Below are positions 25,350 to 35,601 of a stretch of 64,000 nt of DNA, one piece after another; position 1 is the first letter of the stretch; each line of letters begins with the position of its first letter. The position numbers and the translations under genes were made by a program. Origin of the DNA: an uncultured Prochlorococcus sp. (GTDB lineage Bacteria > Cyanobacteriota > Cyanobacteriia > PCC-6307 > Cyanobiaceae); assembly GCA_902535025.1 (NCBI GenBank), contig CACARV010000002.1, forward strand, positions 1-64,000, given 5' to 3'. The notes beneath the pieces are model-generated. The model was given only the letters and a program-made list of their open reading frames with translations, did no database searches and had not been told where the DNA came from.

Positions 25350-26579
25350 ATGCCTGATATTTTTTTTGGAGGGTTAGATTTTGGAACCAGTGGTGCAAGA
25401 ATATCTATAATTAATTTTCAGAAAGAATTAATACACTTTGATTCAGTTTCTTATCAATATGGATTTAAAAATCCTAATTCATGGATCAATACTTGCGAAA
25501 AGCTATTAAAAAATTTACCTATTGAGGTAAAAAGTAACCTTGAAAGATTGGCTATATCTGGAACATCAGGAACTTTAACAGCTTTTACTTTAAAAGGGGA
25601 GCCATTGGGAGAAGCAATACCCTATGACCAAGCATGTAATGAACATATACACCTTGTTGAATCTCTAACTTCTGGAGAAGATCATTTACGAACTCCATAC
25701 AGTAGTCTTGCAAAAGCTTTAAATCTTATAGATAAATATGGGACAAATATACTTCTAAGGCATCAATCTGATTGGATAACTGGATGGTTTTTAAAAGATT
25801 GGACTCATGGAGAAGAAGGTAACAATCTCAAACTTGGTTGGGATTTAACAAAAGAATCATGGCCAAAAAGCTATCTGAATACTTCATGGCAGAAATGCCT
25901 GCCTAAAATAGTTGAAAGTGGAAAAATTATTGGACAAGTAAATTCTGATTTAGCAAAAAGATTTAACTTGAATAAGAAATTAATATTAATCTCAGGCACC
26001 ACTGATTCTAATGCAAGTTTAATAGCTGCAAATTTAGGGAAAGAAGATGGGCTTACAGTTTTAGGAACAACTATTGTGGTTAAGAAAATTATTAATAAGC
26101 CAATAAAAGAACAAGGAATTACAACCCATAGAGTTAGTGGCGAATGGATCTGTGGAGGAGCATCAAACTCTGGATGCGGTATCTTATCTAAATTCTATTC
26201 TGATTTAGAAATCAAGGAACTCAGTAGACAAATAAATCCATCTAAAAACACTTCTTTTAATCTTTTACCTCTTAATAGTAAGGGAGAGAGATTTCCTACT
26301 AATAATTCTAATTTAGAACCGATTCTTGGTCCAAGACCAGTAAGCGACTCACTTTACTTACATGCATTATTCGAGGGACTAGCAAAAATTGAATTGAAAG
26401 GATGGGAAAAACTACGCGAACTTACTGGTTCATTTCCAAAAACAATTATTACTATTGGTGGAGGTTCAAAAAACCCTCAGTGGAGAAAAATAAGAGAAAA
26501 AATTATAAATATACCAATAGTTTCATGTAATAAAACCACTTCATTTGGCACTGCATTATTAGCCATTAATTCAAACTGA
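25350..26579 (+). CDS. FGGY-family carbohydrate kinase
   Basis: GGLDFGTSGARISI, SGTSGTLTAF, SGTTDSNASLIAANL, ITIGGGSKNPQWRKI. Confidence 0.88.
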   Translation: MPDIFFGGLDFGTSGARISIINFQKELIHFDSVSYQYGFKNPNSWINTCEKLLKNLPIEVKSNLERLAISGTSGTLTAFTLKGEPLGEAIPYDQACNEHIHLVESLTSGEDHLRTPYSSLAKALNLIDKYGTNILLRHQSDWITGWFLKDWTHGEEGNNLKLGWDLTKESWPKSYLNTSWQKCLPKIVESGKIIGQVNSDLAKRFNLNKKLILISGTTDSNASLIAANLGKEDGLTVLGTTIVVKKIINKPIKEQGITTHRVSGEWICGGASNSGCGILSKFYSDLEIKELSRQINPSKNTSFNLLPLNSKGERFPTNNSNLEPILGPRPVSDSLYLHALFEGLAKIELKGWEKLRELTGSFPKTIITIGGGSKNPQWRKIREKIINIPIVSCNKTTSFGTALLAINSN

Positions 26580-26668
26580 TAAATTTTAGATATTTGATGA
26601 AGATATAAAATTTTTAATGAAAAGGGTTTCAAAAACTACACTTAGTAATTTAGAGTATATAGGTTAGA

Positions 26669-26741
26669 GCCGGGATAGCTCAGTTGGTAGAGCAGGCGAC
26701 TGAAAATCGCCGTGTCCCCAGTTCAAATCTGGGTCCTGGCA
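26669..26741 (+). tRNA. tRNA-Phe (GAA anticodon)
   Basis: 73-nt cloverleaf gccgggatagctcagttggtagagcaggcgactGAAaatcgcc...tcctggca. Confidence 0.96.
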
Positions 26742-26746
26742 CCTTT

Positions 26747-26773
26747 AAAACCCTGTCTTAGACGGGGTTTTAT
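26747..26773 (+). terminator. Rho-independent terminator after tRNA-Phe
   Basis: aaaaccctgtcttagacggggtttt: inverted repeat followed by T-rich tail. Confidence 0.8.
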
Positions 26774-26823
26774 ATTTTCTAGAAATATAAAACTTTAATT
26801 TTCATACAATTATTTTTAAGATT

Positions 26824-27348
26824 TTACTTTTCCACTCTGCAGACTTGACCAATTACACCCAAAATTAGTTCATCTCCATTCGGATCTTGCCAATCAGCCA
26901 AATCATTAAAATTACTATTTACTTCATCTATAGAGACATCAACGTCTCTGAACGATTTTTCAAAACAATTTATATCCATTGTATAAAAAATATCCTTTGT
27001 AATTTCACTTTTTGTTTTAGGAATAAATTTACTCAATACTCTTACAGAACCGTCTTCATTCCTTTTTATACTTTGCCTATCCCATAACTGTTCTCCATAT
27101 TCGCTTTTATGGACTCCAACCCATTCATGAGGTAAAGCATCTGATTGTTTTATTGAAATACAAAAGGAAACGATGACCGAAAGGACTAAACAAATAATAT
27201 TTTTTAAAAATATTGAATTCACTTTATTCATAGAATCAATCATAACTACATCTGGGATACAAAAATCTTTTATTTTGTGTAAGTGTATAAGATTAAAAAA
27301 TTTGTAAAATTTTTTATTGATTAGTATTTCTATTATAGATAGAATCAA
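26824..27348 (-). CDS. Exported hypothetical protein, surface-adhesin E-like domain
   Basis: Hydrophobic segment then EWVGVHKSEYGEQLWDRQSIKRNEDGSVRVLSKFIPKT...YTMDINCFEKSFRDVDV. Real start may be MNKVNSIFLKN (downstream). Confidence 0.6.
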   Translation of the reverse strand: MILSIIEILINKKFYKFFNLIHLHKIKDFCIPDVVMIDSMNKVNSIFLKNIICLVLSVIVSFCISIKQSDALPHEWVGVHKSEYGEQLWDRQSIKRNEDGSVRVLSKFIPKTKSEITKDIFYTMDINCFEKSFRDVDVSIDEVNSNFNDLADWQDPNGDELILGVIGQVCRVEK

Positions 27349-27394
27349 ATATTAAAATTAAGAATTTATTTCCAATAATTTTACTAGAAAAATA

Positions 27395-28030
27395 ATGAAA
27401 AAAATACAAAAATTTCTCTCAGTAATTTTTTTTATAGCAATATTTGTTGTATTGATTTATTTAATTCAAAATTATGGGATCGAACCTCTAAGGAACAAAA
27501 TAGAAAGTATGGGGATTTGGGCTCCTTTTGGAATATTCATACTTAGAGGAGTAAGTATTATTTTGCCCGCTCTTCCAAGCTCAGCCTATTCTCTACTGGC
27601 TGGTTCATTACTAGGTTTTCAAAAAGGTTATATGACAATAATCTTTTCAGATATCGTTTTTTGCCAAGCAGCTTTCTTTATTGCAAGAAATTATGGTCGG
27701 GTTCCTGTTCGTAAATTAGTAGGCCCAAAAGCAATGAAAAAGATAGAAAGTTTTAATCAAAATCAATTAGAAGAAAATTTCTTTCTTATGACAGGACTAC
27801 TAATGACTGGCCTTTTTGATTTTCTAAGCTACGCAATTGGTATCGGAGGAACGCGCTGGAAAATATTTACTCCAGCATTATTAATAAGTCTTCTAATCAG
27901 TGACTCTATACTAGTAGCAGTTGGGGCCGGAGTTAGTCAAGGAGCAGGATTATTTTTAGGGATTGCTCTATTGGGAATGTTTGCTTTAGCGACTATTTCA
28001 GGATTAGCAAAAAATAAAATGCCTAGATAA
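27395..28030 (+). CDS. TVP38/TMEM64 (VTT domain) membrane protein
   Basis: Multiple hydrophobic helices; LAGSLLGFQKGYMTIIFSDIVFCQAAFFIARNYGR resembles the VTT/SNARE-associated family. Confidence 0.82.
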   Translation: MKKIQKFLSVIFFIAIFVVLIYLIQNYGIEPLRNKIESMGIWAPFGIFILRGVSIILPALPSSAYSLLAGSLLGFQKGYMTIIFSDIVFCQAAFFIARNYGRVPVRKLVGPKAMKKIESFNQNQLEENFFLMTGLLMTGLFDFLSYAIGIGGTRWKIFTPALLISLLISDSILVAVGAGVSQGAGLFLGIALLGMFALATISGLAKNKMPR

Positions 28031-28146
28031 GAACAAATTTAATAATTCTGCAATCTAAGAAGAGAGATATGACATTTTTGCAAACAAGAACTATATAAAT
28101 AAGAATATATGCAAGAATAGAAATCGATTAATTTTTAACTTTTTAG

Positions 28147-28326
28147 ATGACTCCTTATAGACCAACTTCATATGATCGCCCTGGAGAACAAATATCAACA
28201 ACTCCTTCTGGATTAAAAGTAACTTCTGCAAAGAGATTAATGGTGGATTCAATGGTAAGAATGATACAAAAAGCAGAAAATCATTCAGTAGAAGATAAAC
28301 TTGACGAAGAATCTAACAGCAATTAA
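28147..28326 (+). CDS. Putative 59-aa hypothetical protein overlapping the start of cpeS
   Basis: [62 protein letters not shown] to TAA read by hand; below the ORF track cutoff. Confidence 0.65.
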   Translation: MTPYRPTSYDRPGEQISTTPSGLKVTSAKRLMVDSMVRMIQKAENHSVEDKLDEESNSN

Positions 28327-28852
28327 TCAATTCATCTATAAAAGTATAGGAGAGTGGAAATCTATCAGAAGCACTCACACTTTAGCTTTTCAGGAATTTG
28401 AAAACTCCACTAGTAAAATATTTATAAAACATATCGACTCAAAAAATAAAAAAGTCGACGAGATTTTAAAAAATCACAAATTAAGTTTTAACCCAGAGAT
28501 CATAGCCATTTCTATAAAATGGCAAGCTATTAGTGATTGGGAGGATGATGATATAAGCGAGGGAGATGAAACTATTTTGATATTTTTACCCAAAAATGAA
28601 AATTCAGGAATTGTCTTACGCAATAAAGGTTATACTGAATCTTTTGTTTCATCTTCAAATTATTTTTTTGAAAAAAGAAATAATTTACACATTAAAACTA
28701 TTTACAAATCAACAGTTTCCGAAGAAAAAATTTCCTTTTTATCCAATCACGTAAGATCCAGATTTTCTGTTATTAGAAATCAAGAAAATAACTCTGTAAT
28801 GCAGACATCCCACACATCAGAGATAAGGAATATAGCTAGTTTAGAAGAGTAA
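28301..28852 (+). CDS. cpeS: CpeS/CpcS-type phycobiliprotein lyase (TTG start)
   Basis: [24 protein letters not shown]...[11 protein letters not shown]...[10 protein letters not shown]...[14 protein letters not shown]; adjacent to cpeB. Confidence 0.88.
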   Translation: MTKNLTAINQFIYKSIGEWKSIRSTHTLAFQEFENSTSKIFIKHIDSKNKKVDEILKNHKLSFNPEIIAISIKWQAISDWEDDDISEGDETILIFLPKNENSGIVLRNKGYTESFVSSSNYFFEKRNNLHIKTIYKSTVSEEKISFLSNHVRSRFSVIRNQENNSVMQTSHTSEIRNIASLEE

Positions 28853-29348
28853 TTATCCTTTCAAATTGAAACTCTGTTTCAGAAATTAAATTGGGAAGAA
28901 AGCTTTTATCTCCTTGCATATTATTAACTGTTGATCTTAAATCAGAGATGGTTGCATCTCGCATTAATTTAATAACCATCCTTGCATTTTCTAAAGGTAC
29001 TCCAAGAGCAAGATAAGTATTTTTAAGATCCTTCAAACAACTTTTTTCTAAAACTGTTTCGTCATTAGAAATCAAAAGATAAGCAACAATCCTTAGTATT
29101 ATTTCTCCATCTCTTAAGCAAACGGACATCTTATTAGTAGTATTTAAAGATATTGTTGAATTAACAGAATCTTGATTTTCGCAAATCATTGCTGTTACAG
29201 CATCTGCTGCAATTGCATGAGAATTTTTAGTTATTGAATTTATTGCATCTAATCTCGAGTTCGCACTATTAATAAATTCTTTTATATTACTTAAGTCATT
29301 TAATTTCTTATCAGCTGACAATGATTGATTATTATTTAAAACTGACAT
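28836..29348 (-). CDS. cpeB: Phycoerythrin beta subunit, degenerate high-light Prochlorococcus type
   Basis: [26 protein letters not shown]...[45 protein letters not shown]. Confidence 0.93.
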   Translation of the reverse strand: MSVLNNNQSLSADKKLNDLSNIKEFINSANSRLDAINSITKNSHAIAADAVTAMICENQDSVNSTISLNTTNKMSVCLRDGEIILRIVAYLLISNDETVLEKSCLKDLKNTYLALGVPLENARMVIKLMRDATISDLRSTVNNMQGDKSFLPNLISETEFQFERIITLLN

Positions 29349-29458
29349 TCGTAAATTAAAAAAATTAAAGTTCGAATTCCAGAATAGTACAAAGCTTGTA
29401 AAAAAATTACAATTTAAAAATTAACGCAACGCTTCTTAATTAATAACTTCATTCCGAA

Positions 29459-29728
29459 GTGATAGTTGCAATTATTCAAATAAAAAATTTTTTTTCCGCT
29501 AATATAATATTACATTTTAAAAAAGTTTTGGATCAACAAGATTTAAAATTATCAAAGAAACTTATTTCCAGATATAAAAAAAGATTGGAAAAAGAAATTC
29601 TTGACCGAAGTATGAAGCTAAGAATGCCTCAAAATAAGTTTGAAGAGATAATAAATAATAATGATGAACTTATAAATCTAAAAAAAGCGTTAGAACGCCT
29701 AGAAATGAAATCTGGACCTCATGAGTAA
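29459..29728 (+). CDS. Hypothetical protein
   Basis: ORF only; hydrophilic C-terminal part LKLSKKLISRYKKRLEKEILDRSMKLRMPQNKFEEII. Start uncertain. Confidence 0.5.
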   Translation: MIVAIIQIKNFFSANIILHFKKVLDQQDLKLSKKLISRYKKRLEKEILDRSMKLRMPQNKFEEIINNNDELINLKKALERLEMKSGPHE

Positions 29729-29756
29729 AGTCTGATTTTGAAAAAACATTCCAAAC

Positions 29757-32165
29757 GTGTCTCAAACTAACAATTTCCTTTTTAAGTCTTTAAACAATGA
29801 ACAACTTCAAGCAGTAAAACATGTTTATGGACCACTATTAGTAGTAGCAGGTGCAGGCAGCGGAAAGACAAAAGCTCTTACCCACAGAATTGCAAATCTT
29901 ATTGAAAATCATTCTATTGATCCCTATAACATTCTTGCAGTCACGTTCACTAACAAAGCTGCTAAAGAAATGAAAGCAAGGTTAGAAGTTCTTCTCGCAC
30001 AAGAAATAGCTCTTAATCAATTTGGTCAGCCTTGGTCAAGTCTCAAAGAAATTGATCAAAATCAATTAAGAACAAACGTTCATCAAGAAAGGCTTCAAAA
30101 TCTTTGGATAGGTACCTTTCATTCGTTATTTTCAAGACTTCTAAGATACGATATTGAAAAATATAATGACCCAGAACGATTAAAATGGACAAGACAATTT
30201 TCAATTTACGATGAAACAGATTCTCAAACATTAGTAAAAGAAATTATCAATCAAGATATGAATCTTGATCCCAAAAGATATGATCCCAAAAAGATTAAAA
30301 GATTAATAAGTAATGCTAAAAATCAATGCATGACTTCGAATGATCTTTTAGAAAAAGCAGATAATGATTTTGATAAAAAAGTTGCAGAAGCCTACAAGAG
30401 ATATAGGATTTCGCTTTCAAAAAATAATTCTTTAGATTTTGATGATCTTCTACTTTTGCCTGTTTTTTTATTGAGGCAAAATGATGTAGTCAGAGATTAC
30501 TGGCACAAAAGATTTCAACATATTCTTGTTGATGAATACCAAGACACAAATAGAACACAATATGAACTTATAAAATTAATTACTGCTGGAAATACTGAAC
30601 CAAAAAAATTCTTTAATTGGCAAGATCGGTCAATTTTTGTTGTAGGGGATGCTGATCAAAGTATTTATAGTTTTAGAGCAGCTGACTTTAGAATTCTTAT
30701 TGGTTTTCAAGAAGATTTTAAAACTTCACTTAATGATGATACAAAATCATCTTTAATTAAATTAGAAGAAAATTATAGGTCATCTTCCAATATCCTTGAT
30801 GCTGCAAACTCGCTAATTGAAAACAATTCTGAAAGAATTGAAAAAGTTTTAAGGGCTACTAAAGAAAAAGGGGAGCTATTAAAGTTACTCAGCTGTGATG
30901 ATGAAATTTCTGAGGCAGAAGCAATTACCAATAAAATAAAATCACTCAATAATTATAATCAAAACCCAATTTGGAAAAATTTTGCAATCTTATATCGAAC
31001 AAGAGCCCAGTCAAGAGTAATCGAGGAATCTCTTGTAAGGTGGCGCATTCCTTACACAATCTTCGGCGGATTGCGTTTTTATGATAGAAGGGAAATTAAA
31101 GACGCAATAGCATATTTAAAAGTTCTGGTTAATTCTTCAGATAACGTTAGTCTTTTACGTATCATAAATGTTCCTAGAAGAGGTATTGGTAAGACTACTA
31201 TTCAAAAACTTAATGAGCTATCTAATAGGTTAAATATTCCATTGTGGGAGGTTCTTAATGATAAGCAAAGTCTTGAAGAAACAATAGGCCGATCATCAAA
31301 AGGAATTAATAAGTTTACTGAATTTATGAATGATCTACTTTGTTATCTTGAAAATTCAGGCCCTGCTCAACTACTACAACTAATCTTAGAAAAAAGTGGC
31401 TACTTAAGTGACTTGATAGCTAGTGGAACTGAAGAATCTGAAGATAGAAGAAATAACTTACAAGAACTAATCAATGCAGCTACTCAATATGAAGAAGAAA
31501 CAGAAAGTGGAGATGTAGATGGATTTCTTTCTACAGCAGCCTTAACAACTGATAATGATACAAAGAAAAATAATCCCAACTCAGTAACTCTTATGACTCT
31601 ACATAATAGTAAGGGTTTAGAATTTCAAAATGTTTTTATCACTGGACTAGAACAAGGTCTCTTCCCAAGCCATAGATCAATAGATACTCCCTCACTGCTG
31701 GAAGAGGAAAGAAGATTATGCTACGTAGGTATTACAAGAGCTAAAGAAAGAGTTTTCTTGAGTCATGCTAGAGAAAGAAGATTATGGGGTGGAATGCGTG
31801 AAGCAACAATTCCTTCAATATTTCTTTCAGAAATACCTGAAGATTTAATAGATGGTGAATTACCTCAAACTGGAGGTGCTTCAATTAGAAGAGATTGGCA
31901 TCTTGATCGTTTAACAAGAGTTGATCGAAATAATCCTAATGAATTTGTTAACAACCCAATAAATGCAGTAAGGAAATTATATTCGGGACCCAGTAAAGGG
32001 AAAAGCTGGATAGTTGGAGATAAGCTAATTCACTCAAAATTTGGGAAAGGTGAAATCATACATATTTTTGGGAGCGGTGAAAAGATATCTTTAGCAGTAA
32101 AATTTGGAGATAAAGGAAGTAAAATTCTCGATCCCAGATTAGCTCCAATTCGTTATGTAAGTTAA
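29757..32165 (+). CDS. UvrD/PcrA-type superfamily 1 DNA helicase (GTG start)
   Basis: LNNEQLQAVKHVYGPLLVVAGAGSGKTKALTHRIA, ILVDEYQDTNRTQYEL, VGDADQSIYSFRAAD, TLMTLHNSKGLEFQNVFITGLEQGLFP. Confidence 0.97.
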   Translation: MSQTNNFLFKSLNNEQLQAVKHVYGPLLVVAGAGSGKTKALTHRIANLIENHSIDPYNILAVTFTNKAAKEMKARLEVLLAQEIALNQFGQPWSSLKEIDQNQLRTNVHQERLQNLWIGTFHSLFSRLLRYDIEKYNDPERLKWTRQFSIYDETDSQTLVKEIINQDMNLDPKRYDPKKIKRLISNAKNQCMTSNDLLEKADNDFDKKVAEAYKRYRISLSKNNSLDFDDLLLLPVFLLRQNDVVRDYWHKRFQHILVDEYQDTNRTQYELIKLITAGNTEPKKFFNWQDRSIFVVGDADQSIYSFRAADFRILIGFQEDFKTSLNDDTKSSLIKLEENYRSSSNILDAANSLIENNSERIEKVLRATKEKGELLKLLSCDDEISEAEAITNKIKSLNNYNQNPIWKNFAILYRTRAQSRVIEESLVRWRIPYTIFGGLRFYDRREIKDAIAYLKVLVNSSDNVSLLRIINVPRRGIGKTTIQKLNELSNRLNIPLWEVLNDKQSLEETIGRSSKGINKFTEFMNDLLCYLENSGPAQLLQLILEKSGYLSDLIASGTEESEDRRNNLQELINAATQYEEETESGDVDGFLSTAALTTDNDTKKNNPNSVTLMTLHNSKGLEFQNVFITGLEQGLFPSHRSIDTPSLLEEERRLCYVGITRAKERVFLSHARERRLWGGMREATIPSIFLSEIPEDLIDGELPQTGGASIRRDWHLDRLTRVDRNNPNEFVNNPINAVRKLYSGPSKGKSWIVGDKLIHSKFGKGEIIHIFGSGEKISLAVKFGDKGSKILDPRLAPIRYVS

Positions 32166-32171
32166 AAAATC

Positions 32172-33419
32172 ATGAATGATATCGCTGATTACATCCAAGG
32201 GGAATTAAGCAAAATTCCATTTAATCTGTACAACCTAATTACTAAATACATAGAATCTAATAATAATACTAAGGTAGCTTTTGTTGGCGGTTATTTAAGG
32301 GATTTATTAATTAGAAAATTCCACAAAAAATCTTTTTCTGAACCTGTAGATATAGATCTGGTTATTGAAGGTTCCTCTATTTCTTTAGCAAAATTCATAA
32401 AGAAAAATATTGCAAATGTAGATTTATGTTTAATAAAGGAATTTAATTTATACAACACTGTAGAAATAAATATCAATAACTATAAAATTGATATTGCCTC
32501 TGCAAGAAAAGAAATTTATTCTGCTCCAGGGTCAAATCCCATAGTAACCAATAGTACTATTGAGGAGGATCTTAAGAGAAGAGATTTTACTATCAATTCA
32601 ATAGCCTTCGAGGTTTCGACTAGGAAAATCTTTGATCTTTATGGAGGAATTTCAGATATAAAAAGCAAAAAATTGAACTTACTTCACAGTAATAGTATTT
32701 CAGATGATCCCAGTAGATTAATTAGATGCGCAAAATATTCTTCACGATTTGATTTCAATATTTCAAATAATTCCCTTAAACAATCCCAAAAAACAGTTAG
32801 GTTATGGCCGTGGAAAAGTTCAGAAACTTTCCAAAATATAACCTTCCCTCCTGCAATAGGCGTACGAATAAGGATGGAACTAGCTGAAATCTACAAAAAC
32901 GATAACTTAAAGGATGTAATTTCGATAATTCATAAATGGGGAATTATTTCAATATTAAATGAAAATATTAAAGTCGATAAAAGTTTTTTAAGAGGACTAA
33001 ATTGGATTAAGAAGTTAAATGGAAATTATTTGCTTTACTTATTAAAAGATGCAGAAGATTTAGGGACAGCATGTAGAAGATTTTTGGTAAATAATGGTGA
33101 AAAAAAAATATTAGAAGACTATTCAAATATAAAAAAGATATTAAAAATCAACCAAAAAAAATTTATGCATTATTCTCCATCAAGTTGGACAGAATTTATT
33201 GAGAACAGAAACCTTAATGACGAGACAGTCAAATTATTAATTTGTGATGGGGGTCCATACTGGCGTAACTTGTTTAAGTGGTTATTTATTTACAAATCCA
33301 TAAAATCAACAAAAGATGGAGAAACATTACAAAAAGAAGGATGGGTGCCAGGCAAGGAAATGGGAAAGGAAATCAAAAGATTAAGATATTTGGAAATTGA
33401 TAAATTGCATAAAAATTGA
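32172..33419 (+). CDS. tRNA nucleotidyltransferase / poly(A) polymerase family protein
   Basis: KVAFVGGYLRDLLI, PVDIDLVIEG, LKRRDFTINSIAFEV, DDPSRLIRCAKYSSRFDF. Confidence 0.93.
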   Translation: MNDIADYIQGELSKIPFNLYNLITKYIESNNNTKVAFVGGYLRDLLIRKFHKKSFSEPVDIDLVIEGSSISLAKFIKKNIANVDLCLIKEFNLYNTVEININNYKIDIASARKEIYSAPGSNPIVTNSTIEEDLKRRDFTINSIAFEVSTRKIFDLYGGISDIKSKKLNLLHSNSISDDPSRLIRCAKYSSRFDFNISNNSLKQSQKTVRLWPWKSSETFQNITFPPAIGVRIRMELAEIYKNDNLKDVISIIHKWGIISILNENIKVDKSFLRGLNWIKKLNGNYLLYLLKDAEDLGTACRRFLVNNGEKKILEDYSNIKKILKINQKKFMHYSPSSWTEFIENRNLNDETVKLLICDGGPYWRNLFKWLFIYKSIKSTKDGETLQKEGWVPGKEMGKEIKRLRYLEIDKLHKN

Positions 33420-35591
33420 TTACATTTCTACTACTTCTCCAACCTTGTACCATTTACCTTTAAGATTATTTTCATATTTACGATTGCAACTAATCAACAA
33501 GGGGCCACATGTTTGAGGATCTAATAGTAATGATATTCTCTCGTTAAAAATCTCTTTATCTATTGACTTTTCGTTTAAAAAATTAATTATTCTTTTTTGG
33601 CGATTTCCTTTATAAATTTTGTCAAAAATTTCTTTATTAGATTCAAAAAAAGTACTTTTAATATCTTTTCTTATTAAATCAAATATTCCAGGATAAGCTT
33701 TAAATGCAAATAAATCTAATAAAACTTTCACAGGCTCTAGATTATTTTTTTCTCTATATAAATTTGATGATTCAACCATCTCTTTTAGATGTCCAATAAA
33801 TCCATATCCAGTAATGTCAGTAGCAGCATTGACTAATGATTCTCTAAATTGTTCTCGAAAAAAATAAATTTCATCAATCAAATATTGCTGACTCTTCACT
33901 AAATTATTAATTATTTCAGAAGAACCGCTGAGCATATTAATATTTTGCATTTGACCGGCAAAGTAAATTCCAACTCCAAGAGGTCTAGACATCATAAGAA
34001 TGTCTCCAGCATTCATTCCAGATTTAAGCCATGGTTTTGCTCCATTTTTTAATACTCCTTGGACAGTTAAAGAAATATCAATTCCTAATGAATAAGGCTT
34101 ATTTACTAAACTTCTTGCCTCGAAAGTATGGCCTCCAAGTAATTTACCTCCATGATCATCCACTGTTGATTTAATCCCTTGAAGAGATTGAGAAAAGAGG
34201 TAACTCTGAAATTCCCTTTCAACTTTTGGTAATGATATTAAAGCCTGAGCGGATGAAAGTTTTGCTCCGCATGCCCATAAATCTGAGCAAGCATGCAAAG
34301 TAGTAATTTTTGCATTAAGCCAAGGATCACTTACTAAAGCAGGAAAACCATCTACACTTTGCAAAATAATATCTTGAGAATTTTGATAGATCTTTACTGA
34401 ATCTTCAGGGGATTTAGCAAAAGAATTTAAATTAGAATTTATTAATGATCTATTCAAAATATTCTGGGGTATTTTAGCTGCGCATCCCCTACAATCATTT
34501 AGTGAGATATTTTTTCCACTACTTTTCATAATTAACCTTTTTGATCTAAATTTGTTTATAAATTTCAAATCAATATTATGCTTTAAAATCCAAAAAAGAA
34601 AAGAAGGGCCAAAAACAAAATTGCGATAAATACCAAAAGCCTTAGAATGATGACTTGGAAATATATTAACTATTTGCAATCCGAACCTTTGAGGAAACCA
34701 TTTTTTTAATGATCTCCCTTCTATATCATTTTTTAGATTTTGGACTAATGTATTAACAACTTTTATTGCAAAAACTCCGGACGCTGGTCTTTTTGCTGAA
34801 TCTACAACCGCGCAATCACCCGCAGCAAAAATTCCGGAAAAACTTTTCAACTGCAAATTCCTATTTGTAATTAATCTGCCATGAGAATCCGAATCTAATA
34901 GTTTTTTTTGTGCCCATAAAGGAGATGTATTCCCAGTACATAAAAGAATCTTTCCATAATCGAAATTAAGGTTTTCAACTAAATCAATATTGGAATTCCT
35001 TAAACTTTTTAGAATTTTATGATTAATTTTTCTTGAATCACATAATAGTTTTAAAGTTCTATCTCTCCATCTTTTTCTCAAGGCATATGATACTTCAATT
35101 GCTGCAAGGCCGCTCCCAACAATTACAAATGGAAGTTCATTAACTGAATCAAAAATGTCCTCTTTTTGTATTGAGTCATAAGCACTTAAAAAAGGTTTAA
35201 TTGAAAAAGCATTTCGATTCTTAACTAGTGATTCAAATTCTTTTGGAATTATTGTTTGACTTCCATAATTAAGCACCAACTTCGAATAATTAACTGAAGG
35301 TCTATTACTTAAAACAATTTTCTTCAAATTGAAATCAATATCCTTTACTTCTTCTTCTATAAAAGATACTTTTGCATTTTTTGCTAAAGATTTTATATCA
35401 ATTAAACTCTCTTCTAAAGTGATTGATTTTGAAATCACGGATGGGAATATCGCAGAATAAACTAAATGAGAATCTCTAGATATAATTGAAACAGGAATTT
35501 CTGGCATTAATTTCGGAAACATTAACCATTTCTTCAATAAAAGAACATTTGTGTGTCCTCCTCCAATTAGTACCAGATGATTAAAAGTCAT
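33420..35591 (-). CDS. selD: FAD-dependent pyridine nucleotide-disulfide oxidoreductase fused to selenide, water dikinase (SelD)
   Basis: N-terminal VLIGGGHTNVLLLKKW, IVGSGLAAIEVSYALRKRW, SGIFAAGDCAVV; C-terminal SelD: NDCRGCAAKIPQNIL, EDSVKIYQNSQDIILQSVDGFPALVSDPW, ATDITGYGFIGHLKEM. Confidence 0.93.
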   Translation of the reverse strand: MTFNHLVLIGGGHTNVLLLKKWLMFPKLMPEIPVSIISRDSHLVYSAIFPSVISKSITLEESLIDIKSLAKNAKVSFIEEEVKDIDFNLKKIVLSNRPSVNYSKLVLNYGSQTIIPKEFESLVKNRNAFSIKPFLSAYDSIQKEDIFDSVNELPFVIVGSGLAAIEVSYALRKRWRDRTLKLLCDSRKINHKILKSLRNSNIDLVENLNFDYGKILLCTGNTSPLWAQKKLLDSDSHGRLITNRNLQLKSFSGIFAAGDCAVVDSAKRPASGVFAIKVVNTLVQNLKNDIEGRSLKKWFPQRFGLQIVNIFPSHHSKAFGIYRNFVFGPSFLFWILKHNIDLKFINKFRSKRLIMKSSGKNISLNDCRGCAAKIPQNILNRSLINSNLNSFAKSPEDSVKIYQNSQDIILQSVDGFPALVSDPWLNAKITTLHACSDLWACGAKLSSAQALISLPKVEREFQSYLFSQSLQGIKSTVDDHGGKLLGGHTFEARSLVNKPYSLGIDISLTVQGVLKNGAKPWLKSGMNAGDILMMSRPLGVGIYFAGQMQNINMLSGSSEIINNLVKSQQYLIDEIYFFREQFRESLVNAATDITGYGFIGHLKEMVESSNLYREKNNLEPVKVLLDLFAFKAYPGIFDLIRKDIKSTFFESNKEIFDKIYKGNRQKRIINFLNEKSIDKEIFNERISLLLDPQTCGPLLISCNRKYENNLKGKWYKVGEVVEM

Positions 35592-35601
35592 TTACATCAC
35601 A

